A stretch of 32,596 bases of DNA, taken from contig PJRA01000198.1 of NCBI GenBank assembly GCA_016987375.1, forward strand, positions 515,692-548,287. The letters run 5' to 3'. Of the stretch, positions 10,244-21,247 are shown in pieces. The first letter of the stretch is position 1; each line of letters starts with the position of its first letter. Under the pieces are notes generated by a model that saw only the letters and a list, made by a program, of their open reading frames with translations, was not told the origin of the DNA and did not search any database. Position numbers and translations under genes: made by a program. The stretch is from Brachionus koreanus. Lineage: Eukaryota > Rotifera > Eurotatoria > Ploima > Brachionidae.

Positions 10244-13200
10244 TTATAAAATTTTAGAACATAAAATGTTGGACATTTTTCGTTTGTAAACAAGATTGAA
10301 TTTAATATCAGCCCTTAGTTTATTCAGTCTCAGCTCGTAAACTTTGTCATCATCTTTGACAGGCACAAATTCCGTATCCGCCATAAGCATGAATAGGCTG
10401 TGTTCATTTTGATTAAAAATTTTAAACTTAGCACACATTAAATTGGTCAATTCTTTGCATTTCATGCCATTTTTCAATGGTACTGAGTCTTTTTTAAGTT
10501 CTTGGCCATTTTCATAAAAAACATCCATCATAAAGCTGTCACAATCAAAGTGTTTTTTTGAACTTGCTTTCATCAACGATTGACAAACACAGCTTACTAG
10601 CGTTAAATAGAATAAAGTTTCATAAGACAACAAATTTTTGTTGACCAAATTCCAAATGTACTCTACTTCAATTTGAATAGCATACATTCGGCTTTTGCTG
10701 AACACATATGCCAATATGCAAAATAATTTTCTACAATCCAAGAGCTCAAAATCTGGCGACACAAAGACTGTCTGAATCAAATCATCGATCATAAATAGCA
10801 TATACTTTAGTTTGATGAAAGGCGCATACTCGCACTGCATCCTATTGTAGTAATTTCTAATTTTTTTAAGACACTTTTCATCAGGTAGACATTTTTCTTC
10901 CAAATGAAGATACTTGCATGCATCGTGACAGCTTAACTCGTTTATTTGCTTCATACTTTGTTTAACAGTGATCATAGAACTGTCTGATATGAATCCATCT
11001 ACCATTAAATAGTAAATTTTTGCTTTCAAAGGCTGAAGAATTATGGATTGAAGACAGTCTTCTATCAAGCAGTCTAGATTCAATAGCTCATTGCAGTCAA
11101 GCTTGAGCCGTTCGTTTTCCAACATATCTCTTAGTTCTGAATTGGAAGAGTCATTTTTTAGCAAATAGTTTTTTATGCCGTTCATAAACTGGCGTGTATT
11201 GCTCATTAGAACAAATGGATTTGGCTCCTTTAGACCCAATGTACACTTAACAAACTCTTGTATATTTTTGCCAAATATTATTTTTTCATTTTTTGACATT
11301 TTAACTATTAAATTTCTAACTGAATTGTACTTGTCATTTAAAATATTTGACGTTGATTGATAAAGAGAGCTTGACAATAAGCTAGATGATTTCATGTAAA
11401 TGTCAAATGTAAGATTTCGTCTGAGAAATGCAGACAATTTATTCGGCTCGACTAGTTGTGATTCCTGGGACTTGGTTTTTTGATATTTGTACAACTTTCG
11501 CTTGAGATCAAGCGTTTTTTTCGACTCGGTGGTGTTTTCCGAGTCGAACAATTCCATCAATTCGGAGCATCGTTCAGTCAAAATATCAAATGCAGTAATA
11601 GTTGATTTGAACAAGTCTTTTTCATTATTAATGACCATATCTTTGACTGATTCGTACTCAGAATTGGTGAACTGGGCCGACGAGGAGCTAGACGATTCAA
11701 GCGAGTTGTTTATTTCCTCTTCAGCTGAAACAACCTTCACTTTGTTGGCTCTGGGACTGGACAGATTTGACTGATAGCAGCTGGAATAGGCCGAGTCGTC
11801 ATCCTGGCTTTTCTTGGCCAGATCCAGTTTACTTGTTATCAAATCGAATGGCTCGCTGTACTCGTTGTTTTGGCATGAATACAAGGTCAGAATGTTAGTG
11901 CGACGGTTTTCGCTTTTTATCTTGCTGCGAGTTGGCAAAGCATTTGGTATGGTTGAATAAGTTTCGTTTAAATTTTTTCCAGTGTCAATCATATCTATGA
12001 AATTTAGGCAGCTGTTTATTGATAATGTGTCGAAATTGTGAGAGGATTTGGAATCGGATATGGTACCAGACAAATTGGTCAGGCTGTTTTCAACCGAATC
12101 AGTTCTAATTACTGCATTGTCTTGATTGTTTTTTGCTAATTGAAGTTGACTTATTAGGTTGGATATTTTTCTTGATTTATCAGAGCCAAAATCTAGCGGA
12201 CTTGAGGCGTTTATTGAAGATTTTTTGGAATTTTTGAATAATTTTAGAAAATTAGTATAGTATGGCTTGGCTGACGGATAACTGTTGAATCTAGGATCGT
12301 AAAATACCCGCTGAAATTTGCGCTTTGAACGCTTTTTGACTAATGGCTCCTGGCCGACTACTGGCTCAGACTTGTCGAATTGTTCCAAACTTTTTGTCTT
12401 CTCTAGACTTGATTGCGACAGCAATGTCTTGCTCTGTGAATGTGAAATGTCCGTTTGATTGCCACTATCAAATGATTTGCGTGCTCGATTTAAATTTTCT
12501 TTCAAATGTCTGTAATAAAAATTGTCATGCCAAAAATCTACAATTAATTTTTATTATCAATATCACAGAAAAAATAAATAAAATAAATTTTTTAGAATCA
12601 TTTCTTTTTGGACCTAGAAATTTTTGCTTCCAGTCTTAATCAATTAAGCTAGATTAGCAAAAAATATGTTTTATTATACTTTTTTTTTTGTTGTTAAATC
12701 AAAGCCTGAAAAACAAGAAAATAAATCTTTGCTTTTTGAATTTGTTCATTTAAATTATCTAATACTAATAAATGATTTAGCATACCTTCTAAAACTAATT
12801 CTTGTTTATATGTATATATTTGCTTTAAGACTTTGCGAAATTCATCAACAAAAATATTTATTTATTTTAGATTAATAATCAAAAAACATTGATAATTTAA
12901 ACACGAAAGGTTGTAAGAAAATTGAATTTAAAATTTGTTTGTGCATTCTTGTTCTGAAATCATTGATCTCTTCAAGTTTTGAAATAAAAATATAAAGGAA
13001 AAGTTTCCTTTAAAAAAAAAGCATTGTAAATTTTGGAACAAAAATTAAAAACAAAATTTATAAATTTAGATAACTTTTTTTCTAAATGTTCAAGATTCGT
13101 TCTGCCAATTGTATCAGTTGATAAAAAATTTTCATCATCCAAATTTAGTTTTTCAATAACTTTGAATTTTATTTTTTAGCTATTTTCAAATACATAGAAT

Positions 13201-16200
13201 GCACTGTACAGACTTAATTTGAATAATACAAACATTGTATCAACAATTTACAGAACAAATTTTAGACCCTTAGAAATAAAGTTATTTAGATTTAAAATTT
13301 TTGCTTATATTCATTTGTTCCAAAATTCACAAGTGCCAAAAAAATGTAATTTAGTGATTTCTTTATTTACTAAAATGATCTCTTAAAATAATTTTAAATA
13401 AATTCAATCTTTACGTAACAATTGGGTTTAAACGAAGGCGCAAGCCATTCGGACAAACCTGGGACCCCCCCCCTCCCTAAATTATATTTTTGATAATAAT
13501 AAATATATTAAAATAATTTTGTGGTGTCATAAATTAATCATTTTGATTTTCATTTTTAATTAAACTAAAACAGGAATATTACAAAGTAGCAAGACAATAA
13601 ATAAAACAATTAAAGCAGTTTGAATAAATTATCAATTTTTTTTGTTTCTTAGTTTTTTTTTAGGAACAATTACTAAACTTCATCATTATTTTTATTTATT
13701 TGTATTCTATACGAAGCTAATGCTTCTTCAGATTAAAAAAAAAATAATAAAATTAAATAAAAATTCTTCTGAGATCATTTTATTTAATTTAAGAACTATT
13801 TAATGTCATCAAGAATAAACTAGACACAAGTGAAAATAAGATTAATGAATTTTATGAATACTAAGAGAAGAATTAAATAGGAATAATTGAGCTTCAAAAA
13901 AGGAGTCCAAGGCTTTCAAGAAGACAATTCTAATAAAAGACAAGATCATGCAAGTTAAAACTGGTGTAAAATAGACAAGAAAATTAATCTTTTTCAGAGC
14001 CCTTTAAAAAGTTTATCTTTACTTTTTTCAATTTCAAACTCTTTTTTCTCAATTGGTACATTCAATTAATTACATTTTGAATTTTGCCTAACTATCTTTG
14101 AAAAAAAAATTGGATATCATCACAATTTTTTTTTGCTCCAAAGATATGTATAACACTAGAAGACCTAGTGTCGTTTTGACACTTTTTTCTTAAGCTTGTA
14201 TCTTTCGAATAGTTCATTCAGTACCGGGCCTACTAATGGTAAAGTCGTGGCTTGATTAAAGTTGGACGTTTATTCAGTTAATGTTGCTAATGCAGAGCTA
14301 CTTATTAATCCAAAGAAAAATTAGAAAAATGATTATTTTATTTTTAACTTTTTGGAAAAAGTCTTAAACTTTAATGTTGATTTAAAAGTAAAAAAATATG
14401 TATACATTCGAAAAAGAATATTCGTGAAAGCGATAAAAGGAACCAAAAAAGAGAAATTTTAACATTTTTGAACTGTAACAAGATAGATGGTACAATAACT
14501 GGTTTTAAAAGAAAATATACTCTGCTTAAAAAACCAAGGTAAATTTAAGTTTATTTTGATGGTTCTCGTTTTTGGAGTGATTAAACATTTATTAAAATTA
14601 TGTTGTTTTTTTTTTATTGCTACCTTTATTTTATAAATTTTTTTTATAGCAAAAAATTTAAAATCGAAAAAAAAAGAACTAATGAACAAAAAATACTCAT
14701 AATACAGATAGACATTAAAATTTAAAACATTTATCTATATTTACCTTGCTCAAGAAGAGAGTAAGAATTCAATATTTTAAAATTGTTTGCTTTGTTTATT
14801 GCGTTTGGCAAAGTGAGCTTGAATTTTTTAGATCTAAAAACAAAAATAAAATTAAAAAGTATTTTAACTCAAAATAGGGTTATTTTAGGTCAAAAATTCT
14901 TTCACTACTTAAGCTAATGACCTAGGTCTGAAATCAGCAGCTTTGTTATTTTTTTTTAAACAAAATCTAGTTATTAAGTATTGAAAAAAAATATATATAA
15001 AAAAGTGCTACTTATAAAATATTTCTCTTAATAAACAAAGCGTGAATCATAAAAATTATCTCTACCATATGCTTCATTTAATAATTCACTTTTAATAGCA
15101 TTGCCAATTTTAAAGTAAAGAGTCTCAATTTTTCCAAATCACAAATTTGCTTGCATCAATCAAAAATAAAAAGTACATTGTTTTAAAGTTTGTATCTAAC
15201 AAAAGGCTCAAGAAACCTTTCAACAAGTCCTAAGAGAGGCCTATTTTACTTTCAATTGATACACACTGATACCATCTTGATAAATAAAAGAAAAAAACGA
15301 TAGCCTGTAGATAAAATAGAATTAGAGATTTTTTTTTAATATCATCCTAAATCATGGATTTTGGGCTTTATTGTTGCGTTTGAATGAATCGATATTGTAG
15401 AAAAAAAATAAATAAAATGCTCTAAATAAAATATTTAGCAAAAATTTAATTTTGTTATTTCTTATCGTTTATTTTACTTAGATAGAGATTTATTTTATTC
15501 AAAAATTAAAACAGTCGGTCTAATTAAGCATTTGGTCATGACCTTTTTAGTTGAGTCTGAAACAAATCAGCAAGTGAAACACGCGAATATCTAGGCTCAA
15601 TAAAGACTTTATAATTTTTTTTCATCCTTTAACCTAACACAAAAATTTAGATAATAAATAAATTTGAAATTTGAAAATTTTCTCTCTAGACACATCAATA
15701 GCATACACTAACAATGGTCATGCAATTTTAAATTGATTCAGGGATTAACTATTGAAGCATAATTAACCTAAAAAATTTATTTTTTTCGAAATATGATATT
15801 TCTTGCTAATCAAAAGTGAATTGATTATAATAAGCAATATTAGAATTAATTGGCTTAATAGGAGTGCTTAATAATTGATTATTCTCATATGATAAATCAG
15901 TGTTGAAATTTTTCAAAGCTCTTTTTGTTTTGCTATATCGAAATTCTAAGCTTAAAATCTTGATTAAGATAAATGTGGTTTCAATGTCTTGTAAATAAGG
16001 TCTATCTTATAGTTGATTTTGAAATATCTTATTAATACCGCATTATGTAATAATAGAAAAAAAACATTACTTTTGATTATTGATTATGTAAAATTCTAAA
16101 AGTGATATTAGTGATTTGAACTTGTTTGCTGAATCATCTTTTAGCCAAAAACACAAATTATCAGTGTTATTAATGGAATATTGATAAATTTTTGACTTGT

Positions 16201-17151
16201 CTCCAGTTATATTCAAAATCAACTCATTTTTTTCAGCCTGACCGGAAATAATGAAATTCTGAAAAAAATTGTTTGACAATAAGTCGATGAAAAAAAAACT
16301 AATTTACCCCAAGTGGTTTGTTTCTAAGTCGATTGGCTATATTTGTCTGATCTAAAAATGGCAGATACCATATTCGCTTTGTAAGCAATAATTTTTCACT
16401 AATTAATATTTTTGATTTTTTGTCTGTTTCATTTTCGACAAACATGGATCCCATTTTGTTGCTTAAATTGCCATTGTTTACAAACAGAAAATAAGAAATT
16501 TTTGAACGATTATAACAAGTCTTAGTGGCAGACCTGAGTCTAGATAAAATCGATTAAAAAAGCATTCACTAATTGAAAGAATAGCAATACTTTATAAAAG
16601 ATAATATTTCATTTGATTCAGAGCCAGTGTTCTTTGTTTGTATGATGTTCAAAACTTGAATATGAATAGCGGAGTTTTGCGAATTTTTAAGCCAAATTTG
16701 ATCTAATATTTAGAAGAATTATCAATTAATTTATTTAGTACAATAATTTGAAAAAAAATTTTTTTTTTTTTTTAAATAAAAACATATTTTAAAAGCTCTT
16801 GAAAATTATTATTTTTACATAATAACAAAAATAAAAATTAATCATTTGTTTTTCTGAGAGAAATAAAAAAAAATATTATTTTTTTGTTATTTAACTTTTA
16901 TCTTGAATTAGGCTTAAATTTTGAAAAAGCTAAAAACCAAAAATTTTACAAGCTCTAGATTAATCTGTTATTTATTTAAGAGTGAATTTTTCGCGGCTAA
17001 TTTTATACTAATAACTATTTTCTTTTAAATTACGAAATTCTGTATACTAATAGTTACTTTTAAATTTTCTAATTTTAAAATATTCAGACACTCATTAAAT
17101 GCTTGAATAGAAATGCTACTTACATTTTTTCTCCCCAAATCTATCATTCAT
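10244..17151 (-). CDS. RIN: RIN/sprint family protein: SH2, RH-VPS9 and Ras-association domains
   Basis: Exons, minus strand: 17151-17124, 16702-16591, 16539-16308, 16258-16071, 14833-14745, 12498-10244. Summed length is exactly 968 codons (967 residues), and a stop lies in frame just before the ATG. RIN proteins bind active Ras and act as exchange factors for Rab5 in endocytosis. The SH2 domain spans about residues 95-190 (EKLLLTKRIWYLP, then KPLG|NFIISG, then FKSLISLLEFY). The small 89-nt exon encodes KFKLTLPNAI, matching 'LPVPLRLPEAI' just after SH2 in RINs. A disordered Ser-rich middle follows, then RH-VPS9 (about 640-865) and an RA domain (about 880-960; KFKIFNQNEHSLFMLM, NLVYKRK). The usual SH2 arginine position is S129, and the VPS9 DDxxP motif is R806-K807..C810. 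The last acceptor (gaaag|AA) was chosen because an earlier CAG gives a stop. Confidence 0.88.
13021..13336. mobile_element. MITE-like element with long imperfect terminal inverted repeats
   Basis: The left end GCATTGTAAATTTTGGAACA and, inverted from the right, GCACTTGTGAATTTTGGAAC match, and similarity carries on imperfectly for about 70 nt (shared ...AAATTT..AAAT..A..ATAACTT..TTTCTAA). The middle is AT-rich without an open frame. It lies in the 2.2 kb fifth RIN intron and does not overlap any exon. Confidence 0.6.
13424..13478 (+). repeat. Structured GC-rich motif, copy A
   Basis: A GC-rich island that folds as three helices: outer stem GGGTTT (13424-13429) with AAACCT (13455-13460); inner stem CGAAGGC (13433-13439) with GCC-A-TTCG (13444-13451) closed by the tetraloop GCAA; and a following hairpin GGGA/TCCC (13461-13464 with 13474-13477) around a run of nine C. 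The same architecture recurs at 24947-25000 with compensatory changes in the outer stem. The family is not recognised. It is inside RIN intron 5. The strand is given by comparison with copy B, which precedes a plus-strand LINE fragment. Confidence 0.6.
14153..14182. repeat. Overlapping perfect hairpins
   Basis: ACACTAG (14153-14159) pairs with CTAGTGT (14165-14171) around AAGAC, and GTGTC (14168-14172) pairs with GACAC (14178-14182) around GTTTT. The two hairpins share bases, so only one can form at once. Such arrangements are common at ends of DNA transposons; the following 150 nt (to about 14330) are richer in GC than the surroundings, but no protein-coding frame is recognisable. Confidence 0.4.
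14834..16070 (-). other. RIN intron 4
   Basis: A 1.2 kb intron of the RIN homologue (GTAATG..TTTTTAG on the minus strand). It is AT-rich, with no coding sequence seen. It contains the palindrome GGTCATGACC at about 15535-15544 and otherwise nothing I can name. Confidence 0.6.
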
Positions 17152-18281
17152 TTATACTAATATCTAAATAGTAAAATTTGGCAAATTGAGAAATCTAAAC
17201 TTCACTTTAAATTAAAATATTTTATGTAAGTGAGATTGGACACACTAATTTGGACATTATCGCTGTCCTAGAACAGTTCGTCATTAAAATTTCATAACTA
17301 CGCATTATTTAGGATATAAGTATAATGAAAAAACAATGTTTTTGATTGAAGAGAGTTTTTGTGACAAAATTATGTGAAAAAATTTCGATTGTTTGAAGAA
17401 AAATGAAGTTTCCTGAAGCTTGTGTTTGACAAAAAATTTGAAACAAGAGCTTAATTTTAGCTCCTAAATTTTAAAAACCTAAAAAAAAAATTCATTATCT
17501 AAATATTAATTAAAAAACGATTTAAAAGCGCATCTCCTAGTGTTCATCTATTTGCTTTTATTTTCATATGGTAATTAATTTAGGAAATAAAAGATAAATT
17601 TTTGCTTGAGAATTTTTTCTAAAATAATATAAACAATGAATAAATAAAAAATATTTTGTATAAAAAAACCATGCTTTCCGAATCTAATTCCAAAAACTGA
17701 GATTTTAAAAAATTAATTTGTTAGGCAATATATTTACAATCTTACGAGGCTCTAAAAAAGTTCTTTTTTTTCTTTTTGAATGTTTATGAAAACAAGCTTC
17801 TACAAGATTTGAATACATTTTTTCGTAGGTGTTCACCAACAAAAAAAAAGCCTTATGAATAGGCTCAATTCAATGGAAACCTTACTATACCGAAAAATTC
17901 CATTTCTCATTAGCCTGAAATGACTCCCATGCAAATTTTAAAATTAAAAAATCATCAAAGTGGAAAATTGAATTTTTAGAAAGCCTTTTCAAATTTTTTT
18001 TTCGTTTCTTGTTTTCAAATTTGCTTCAAAACATTTATTCAGTATGTCAAAAAAATTTTTTTAGATTTTTTTATTTTTTCTACTTGATATTCTCAAGCTA
18101 CTGAATAAAAAACAGAAAAGTTAGTGAGATCTTGAATATTTTTTTTAATAAGAATTTTATAAATTATCAGTAAAAAAATTTGTCAATGTTTTAAAAAAAA
18201 TTTTGATTCTCTTGAATAATTTAAAAATAATTAATTTATTCAACAAAAAAAAAAAAGAAAAATTTGAAAAGAAAATTAAAC
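17152..18281. other. Shared 5' flank of RIN (-) and FANCL (+)
   Basis: This 1.1 kb region separates two divergent start codons and must hold both promoters. It is AT-rich; no TATA box, initiator pair or repeat stands out from the background. Confidence 0.4.
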
Positions 18282-20515
18282 ATGAATTCAAATTTAAATC
18301 TAGTTCCAAGTTTAATACCGGTTTTGGATAATTCCGGTGATAATTCCAACACCTTCATTTACAAAGGCTTCATAGACATACTTGTACATTCGCCATTTAT
18401 CTAAAATGGATTTTAGTTCTAATCAAATTTATTTACAAGCAACACAATTATTACATAAATATTAAAGTGAATTTTATTAACAACAAAATTGATTTATTAA
18501 AATTTGAGTGCGATTGTAATTTGAATAGTTTAATTATTAATATCAAACCTCAAATTGAACAGGTTGTCTTGTTTTAATTTTTATAATTATTTATTTGTAA
18601 AATTTTTCTTTAAAGCGTTTAGCTAAATGTGATTCAATCAGTGATTATGTTCTAGAACTAAAAAACCTTATAGTACTTTATTTTTTTTGTATCTTTTTTT
18701 ACCCTAAATGATTGTTTGAAGGAAAATAATCTAAAAAAATGTGGCCAAAACTTAATAAATATGGACTATCTAAATTCGACAGAATTTTATAAAAGTGTTG
18801 TGAGACATGTTGAATCAATCGGCTGGAAAAAGTACATGACTGAATATTTTGAATAATTAGTAATTTTGTTTTTATCAAAGTTTAGTAAAAGCGAACCCGA
18901 CTTTTACCGAACTGGTTTTTGCCCATGAAGAAAATGGAAGACTCCATGAAATTGTCATGTTATTGAATGAATCTGTAAAATAAATTATTTCTAATTTTCA
19001 ATTTTCTAATTTTGCCTAGTTTCCTATCAAGGAACCAAGCTATTGTACTGAACTACCCGGAAAGTTTACTTTTGATTGGAACCAAGTGATTGATATTTTT
19101 AATTTTATTTGAATAGAATATCAAGAGCTCTTGAGTGATTGAGAAAATTAAATACCCATTTAGATTGAGTTGAAAAATGACTGCTTACAAAATTTAGTAT
19201 TTAAGAGCTTTATCAAAAAGACCATTTAAAAATTCAGACCACAAGCTTTCTTTGATTAGAATAATCGAATTTTTTTTTCAAGAGTCTCAATTTTTTTTAG
19301 TATTCAAGACAAACATCGTGATAATTATTTTCTCAATTTTTTTTTTATTTTTTCCAGTGTTTTCTAATTATTGATAATTTAAGTGTGTTAATTTAAAACA
19401 TGCAAGTGATTTTCTAATAATTAGTAGAAAATTTTTTCTAAATCACTTTCCATGACTTGGTAAAATATTTGCCATTTTACATTTTTTATAATCACTTGAG
19501 ATTTCATGCTTCGAAATGAGAGTAAAAGGCATAAATTTTAAGAGCTCATCTCTAGCAGAAGTGTATGCAAATTTTATAAATGAAGTAAACAGCTACAGTC
19601 AATTTTGGGATGAAATGAAAATGATAGATGAAACATGCTGGGTACTGGAACCGGTGAGACCGTCAAAGGCAGACTGTCATCGCAGGATCAAATTGGACAT
19701 CAATGTCTCTATGGAAATAAAAGTAGATGCCAGAAACCCGACCGAATTGCCGGAAATTTTCTTTCTCGGATCGGAAACTGGTAATCAATCTGCTGTTTCT
19801 GCAATCAAAACTTGAAATATTTAATTAAAGCCACGGAAACATTTCGACGTAAATTAGAGTCTAAGTATGATGAATGGAATTCAAATATCAGCATTGTGTA
19901 TAATTTAGGAGAACTTTTGGAAATTAAATTACCAGGAAAATGCGAACAAGAAGAGGTTGATATTTGGTTAATTAGTTTGTCTGTTTATGTCATGAAAATT
20001 TCGTGACTAGAAATTTTTCATCTAAAAAAGCGATTAAGATTTTTGGATAGATGAAAATATTTAAGGAATTATCTAATGAAAAAAGCGCTTAATAGATTAA
20101 GAAAAATTAATTATAGAGCAGATTTTTAAATATATATTTGAAGATTACTAGCATTAAATGTGCAGTTTGCTGCTCATACCTGTTGAATAATCAAGGACCG
20201 AACACATATTGTGAAGACTGTAACAAACCATTTCATGAGCAATGTCTCTTTGAGGTAATTTGAATAATTAAAATAATATATCAAAAAAAAAATCAAATCA
20301 TTCAAATTTTATTTTGACTGTTAATCATTACATTCAAAAAAAAAAATTAGGATTAAAATTCTGGTATAAATAGACATTAATCTTTATTTTTCAAGTATCT
20401 GAAGAATTCAACTAAATGCAAGTTAATTTTTGGATGTGTTTACGGCTTGTGTCCCGTTTGCAATCAAGTAATTGTAAATTCGATTTTGATGAGAAAAATA
20501 TTTAATTTAATTTAA
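18282..20515 (+). CDS. FANCL: FANCL, Fanconi anaemia E3 ubiquitin ligase
   Basis: Ten exons join to 381 residues (human 375): 18282-18383, 18440-18562, 18616-18672, 18722-18831, 18881-18974, 19020-19085, 19543-19780, 19831-19955, 20144-20254, 20396-20515. Every junction phase agrees. FANCL is the RING ligase of the Fanconi core complex that monoubiquitinates FANCD2/FANCI. Visible parts are an N-terminal ELF-like region (YKGFIDIL..), DRWD-like domains (GWKNLVKANPTFTELVF; FWDEMKMIDETCWVLEP; LPEIFFLG) and the C-terminal RING: C311-x2-C314-x13-C328-x2-C331-x4-H336-x2-C339-x21-C361-x2-C364. Spacings equal the human ones except x2 instead of x4 between the third and fourth ligands. Least certain are the exon 8 donor (GAG|GTTGAT) and exon 9 acceptor. 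Confidence 0.93.
19086..19542 (+). other. FANCL intron 6
   Basis: At 457 nt this is the longest FANCL intron. It is AT- and poly-T-rich and contains a short inverted repeat, AAGTGATTT / AAATCACTT, around 19405-19450. No coding sequence is seen. The exon on its right is certain from FANCL similarity (SSSLAEVYANF). Confidence 0.7.
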
Positions 20516-21247
20516 ATTAGTCAATAAAGTGTAAAATAATGGCGGATCAAGCATGAACCTAATTGCATACAAATGTCCCTAAAGCAATTAACAACCAGAA
20601 TTTTTTTTTCAAATTCTTTTTATTAACTGTTCAAATATAAAAAAAAATAATTTTACGTCACATTTATTCAATTAGCATTTAAATTTTTAAGGTCATTTAA
20701 ATTAAAAATAAATAAATGCCAAGAATGTAGATTTTGAAGCGATTGATTTCAAAAATATTTTAATTAGTTTGGTTAAATTCGGAAGAAAATTGAGTTGGCT
20801 TATCAATTTTTAATAGAAAAATTCTAATTTCCCAAAGGAAGTTTTTTTATTATAAAGAAGCAGTTTTTTGAATCCAGTCAGAATATAAATGCGCTTGACG
20901 AACAATGAAACAATCCGAAAGAGAATGTTCTATCAATTGTTCATATCAGCTAATTAACTTTTTTGAGTCACAATTAAGTTTTTTTTTTTTTTGAATAAAT
21001 CTCTTAAATTTGATGTAAACTAATTTTTTATTCTTTCAGTAAATCGATTGTTAAATTCTATTTTTATTGTGAGCTGATTAGATTTTAAATTAGGGTTTTG
21101 TATTACGCAAAATTAAATTAGAAAACACATACTTCCAAATTAAATGAAATTTGATTAAAATTTTTTTTTTAATTATTTTATTTTAGATTAAATTTAATAA
21201 AAAAAGGAATAAAAGGAGCACGTTTTGAAAATTCTTCAGAAAAAAAA
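20516..21247. other. Spacer between FANCL and the orphan secreted gene
   Basis: AT-rich with no coding signal. FANCL's AATAAA (20523-20528) is at its left edge. An AATAAAAGG run at about 21208 could serve as a weak TATA-like element for the next gene, but this is not distinguishable from background. Confidence 0.4.
20523..20528 (+). terminator. Polyadenylation signal of FANCL
   Basis: AATAAA, 8 nt after the stop codon and followed by GTGTAAAATAATGG. The signal being this close implies a 3' UTR of only about 25-40 nt. Confidence 0.55.

Noticed and set aside
12786..12830. A possible 45-nt RIN exon (minus strand) encoding VLKQIYTYKQELVLE, with a GTATGC donor and matching phases.
   Set aside because: The acceptor (CGCAAAG) has no pyrimidine tract, the exon has no counterpart in RIN proteins that I recall, and joining the flanking exons directly also keeps phase.
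13424..13478. An HDV-like or hammerhead ribozyme call for the structured motif.
   Set aside because: Nucleotides separate the inner stem from the 3' strand of the outer stem, the L3 and C75-type core is not visible, and no CUGANGA/GAAA hammerhead core is present. Only the topology is similar.
14459..14689. A 76-codon minus-strand frame in RIN intron 5.
   Set aside because: Lys/Phe/Ile/Asn-rich composition typical of AT-rich noise; no splice sites fitting RIN phases and no similarity to RIN.
18373..18439. FANCL exon 1 ending at a GC donor with the acceptor at TTTTAG|TTCTAA.
   Set aside because: The GT at 18384 joined to ACAAG|CAACAC keeps phase, gives a 56-nt intron like its neighbours and matches FANCL better.
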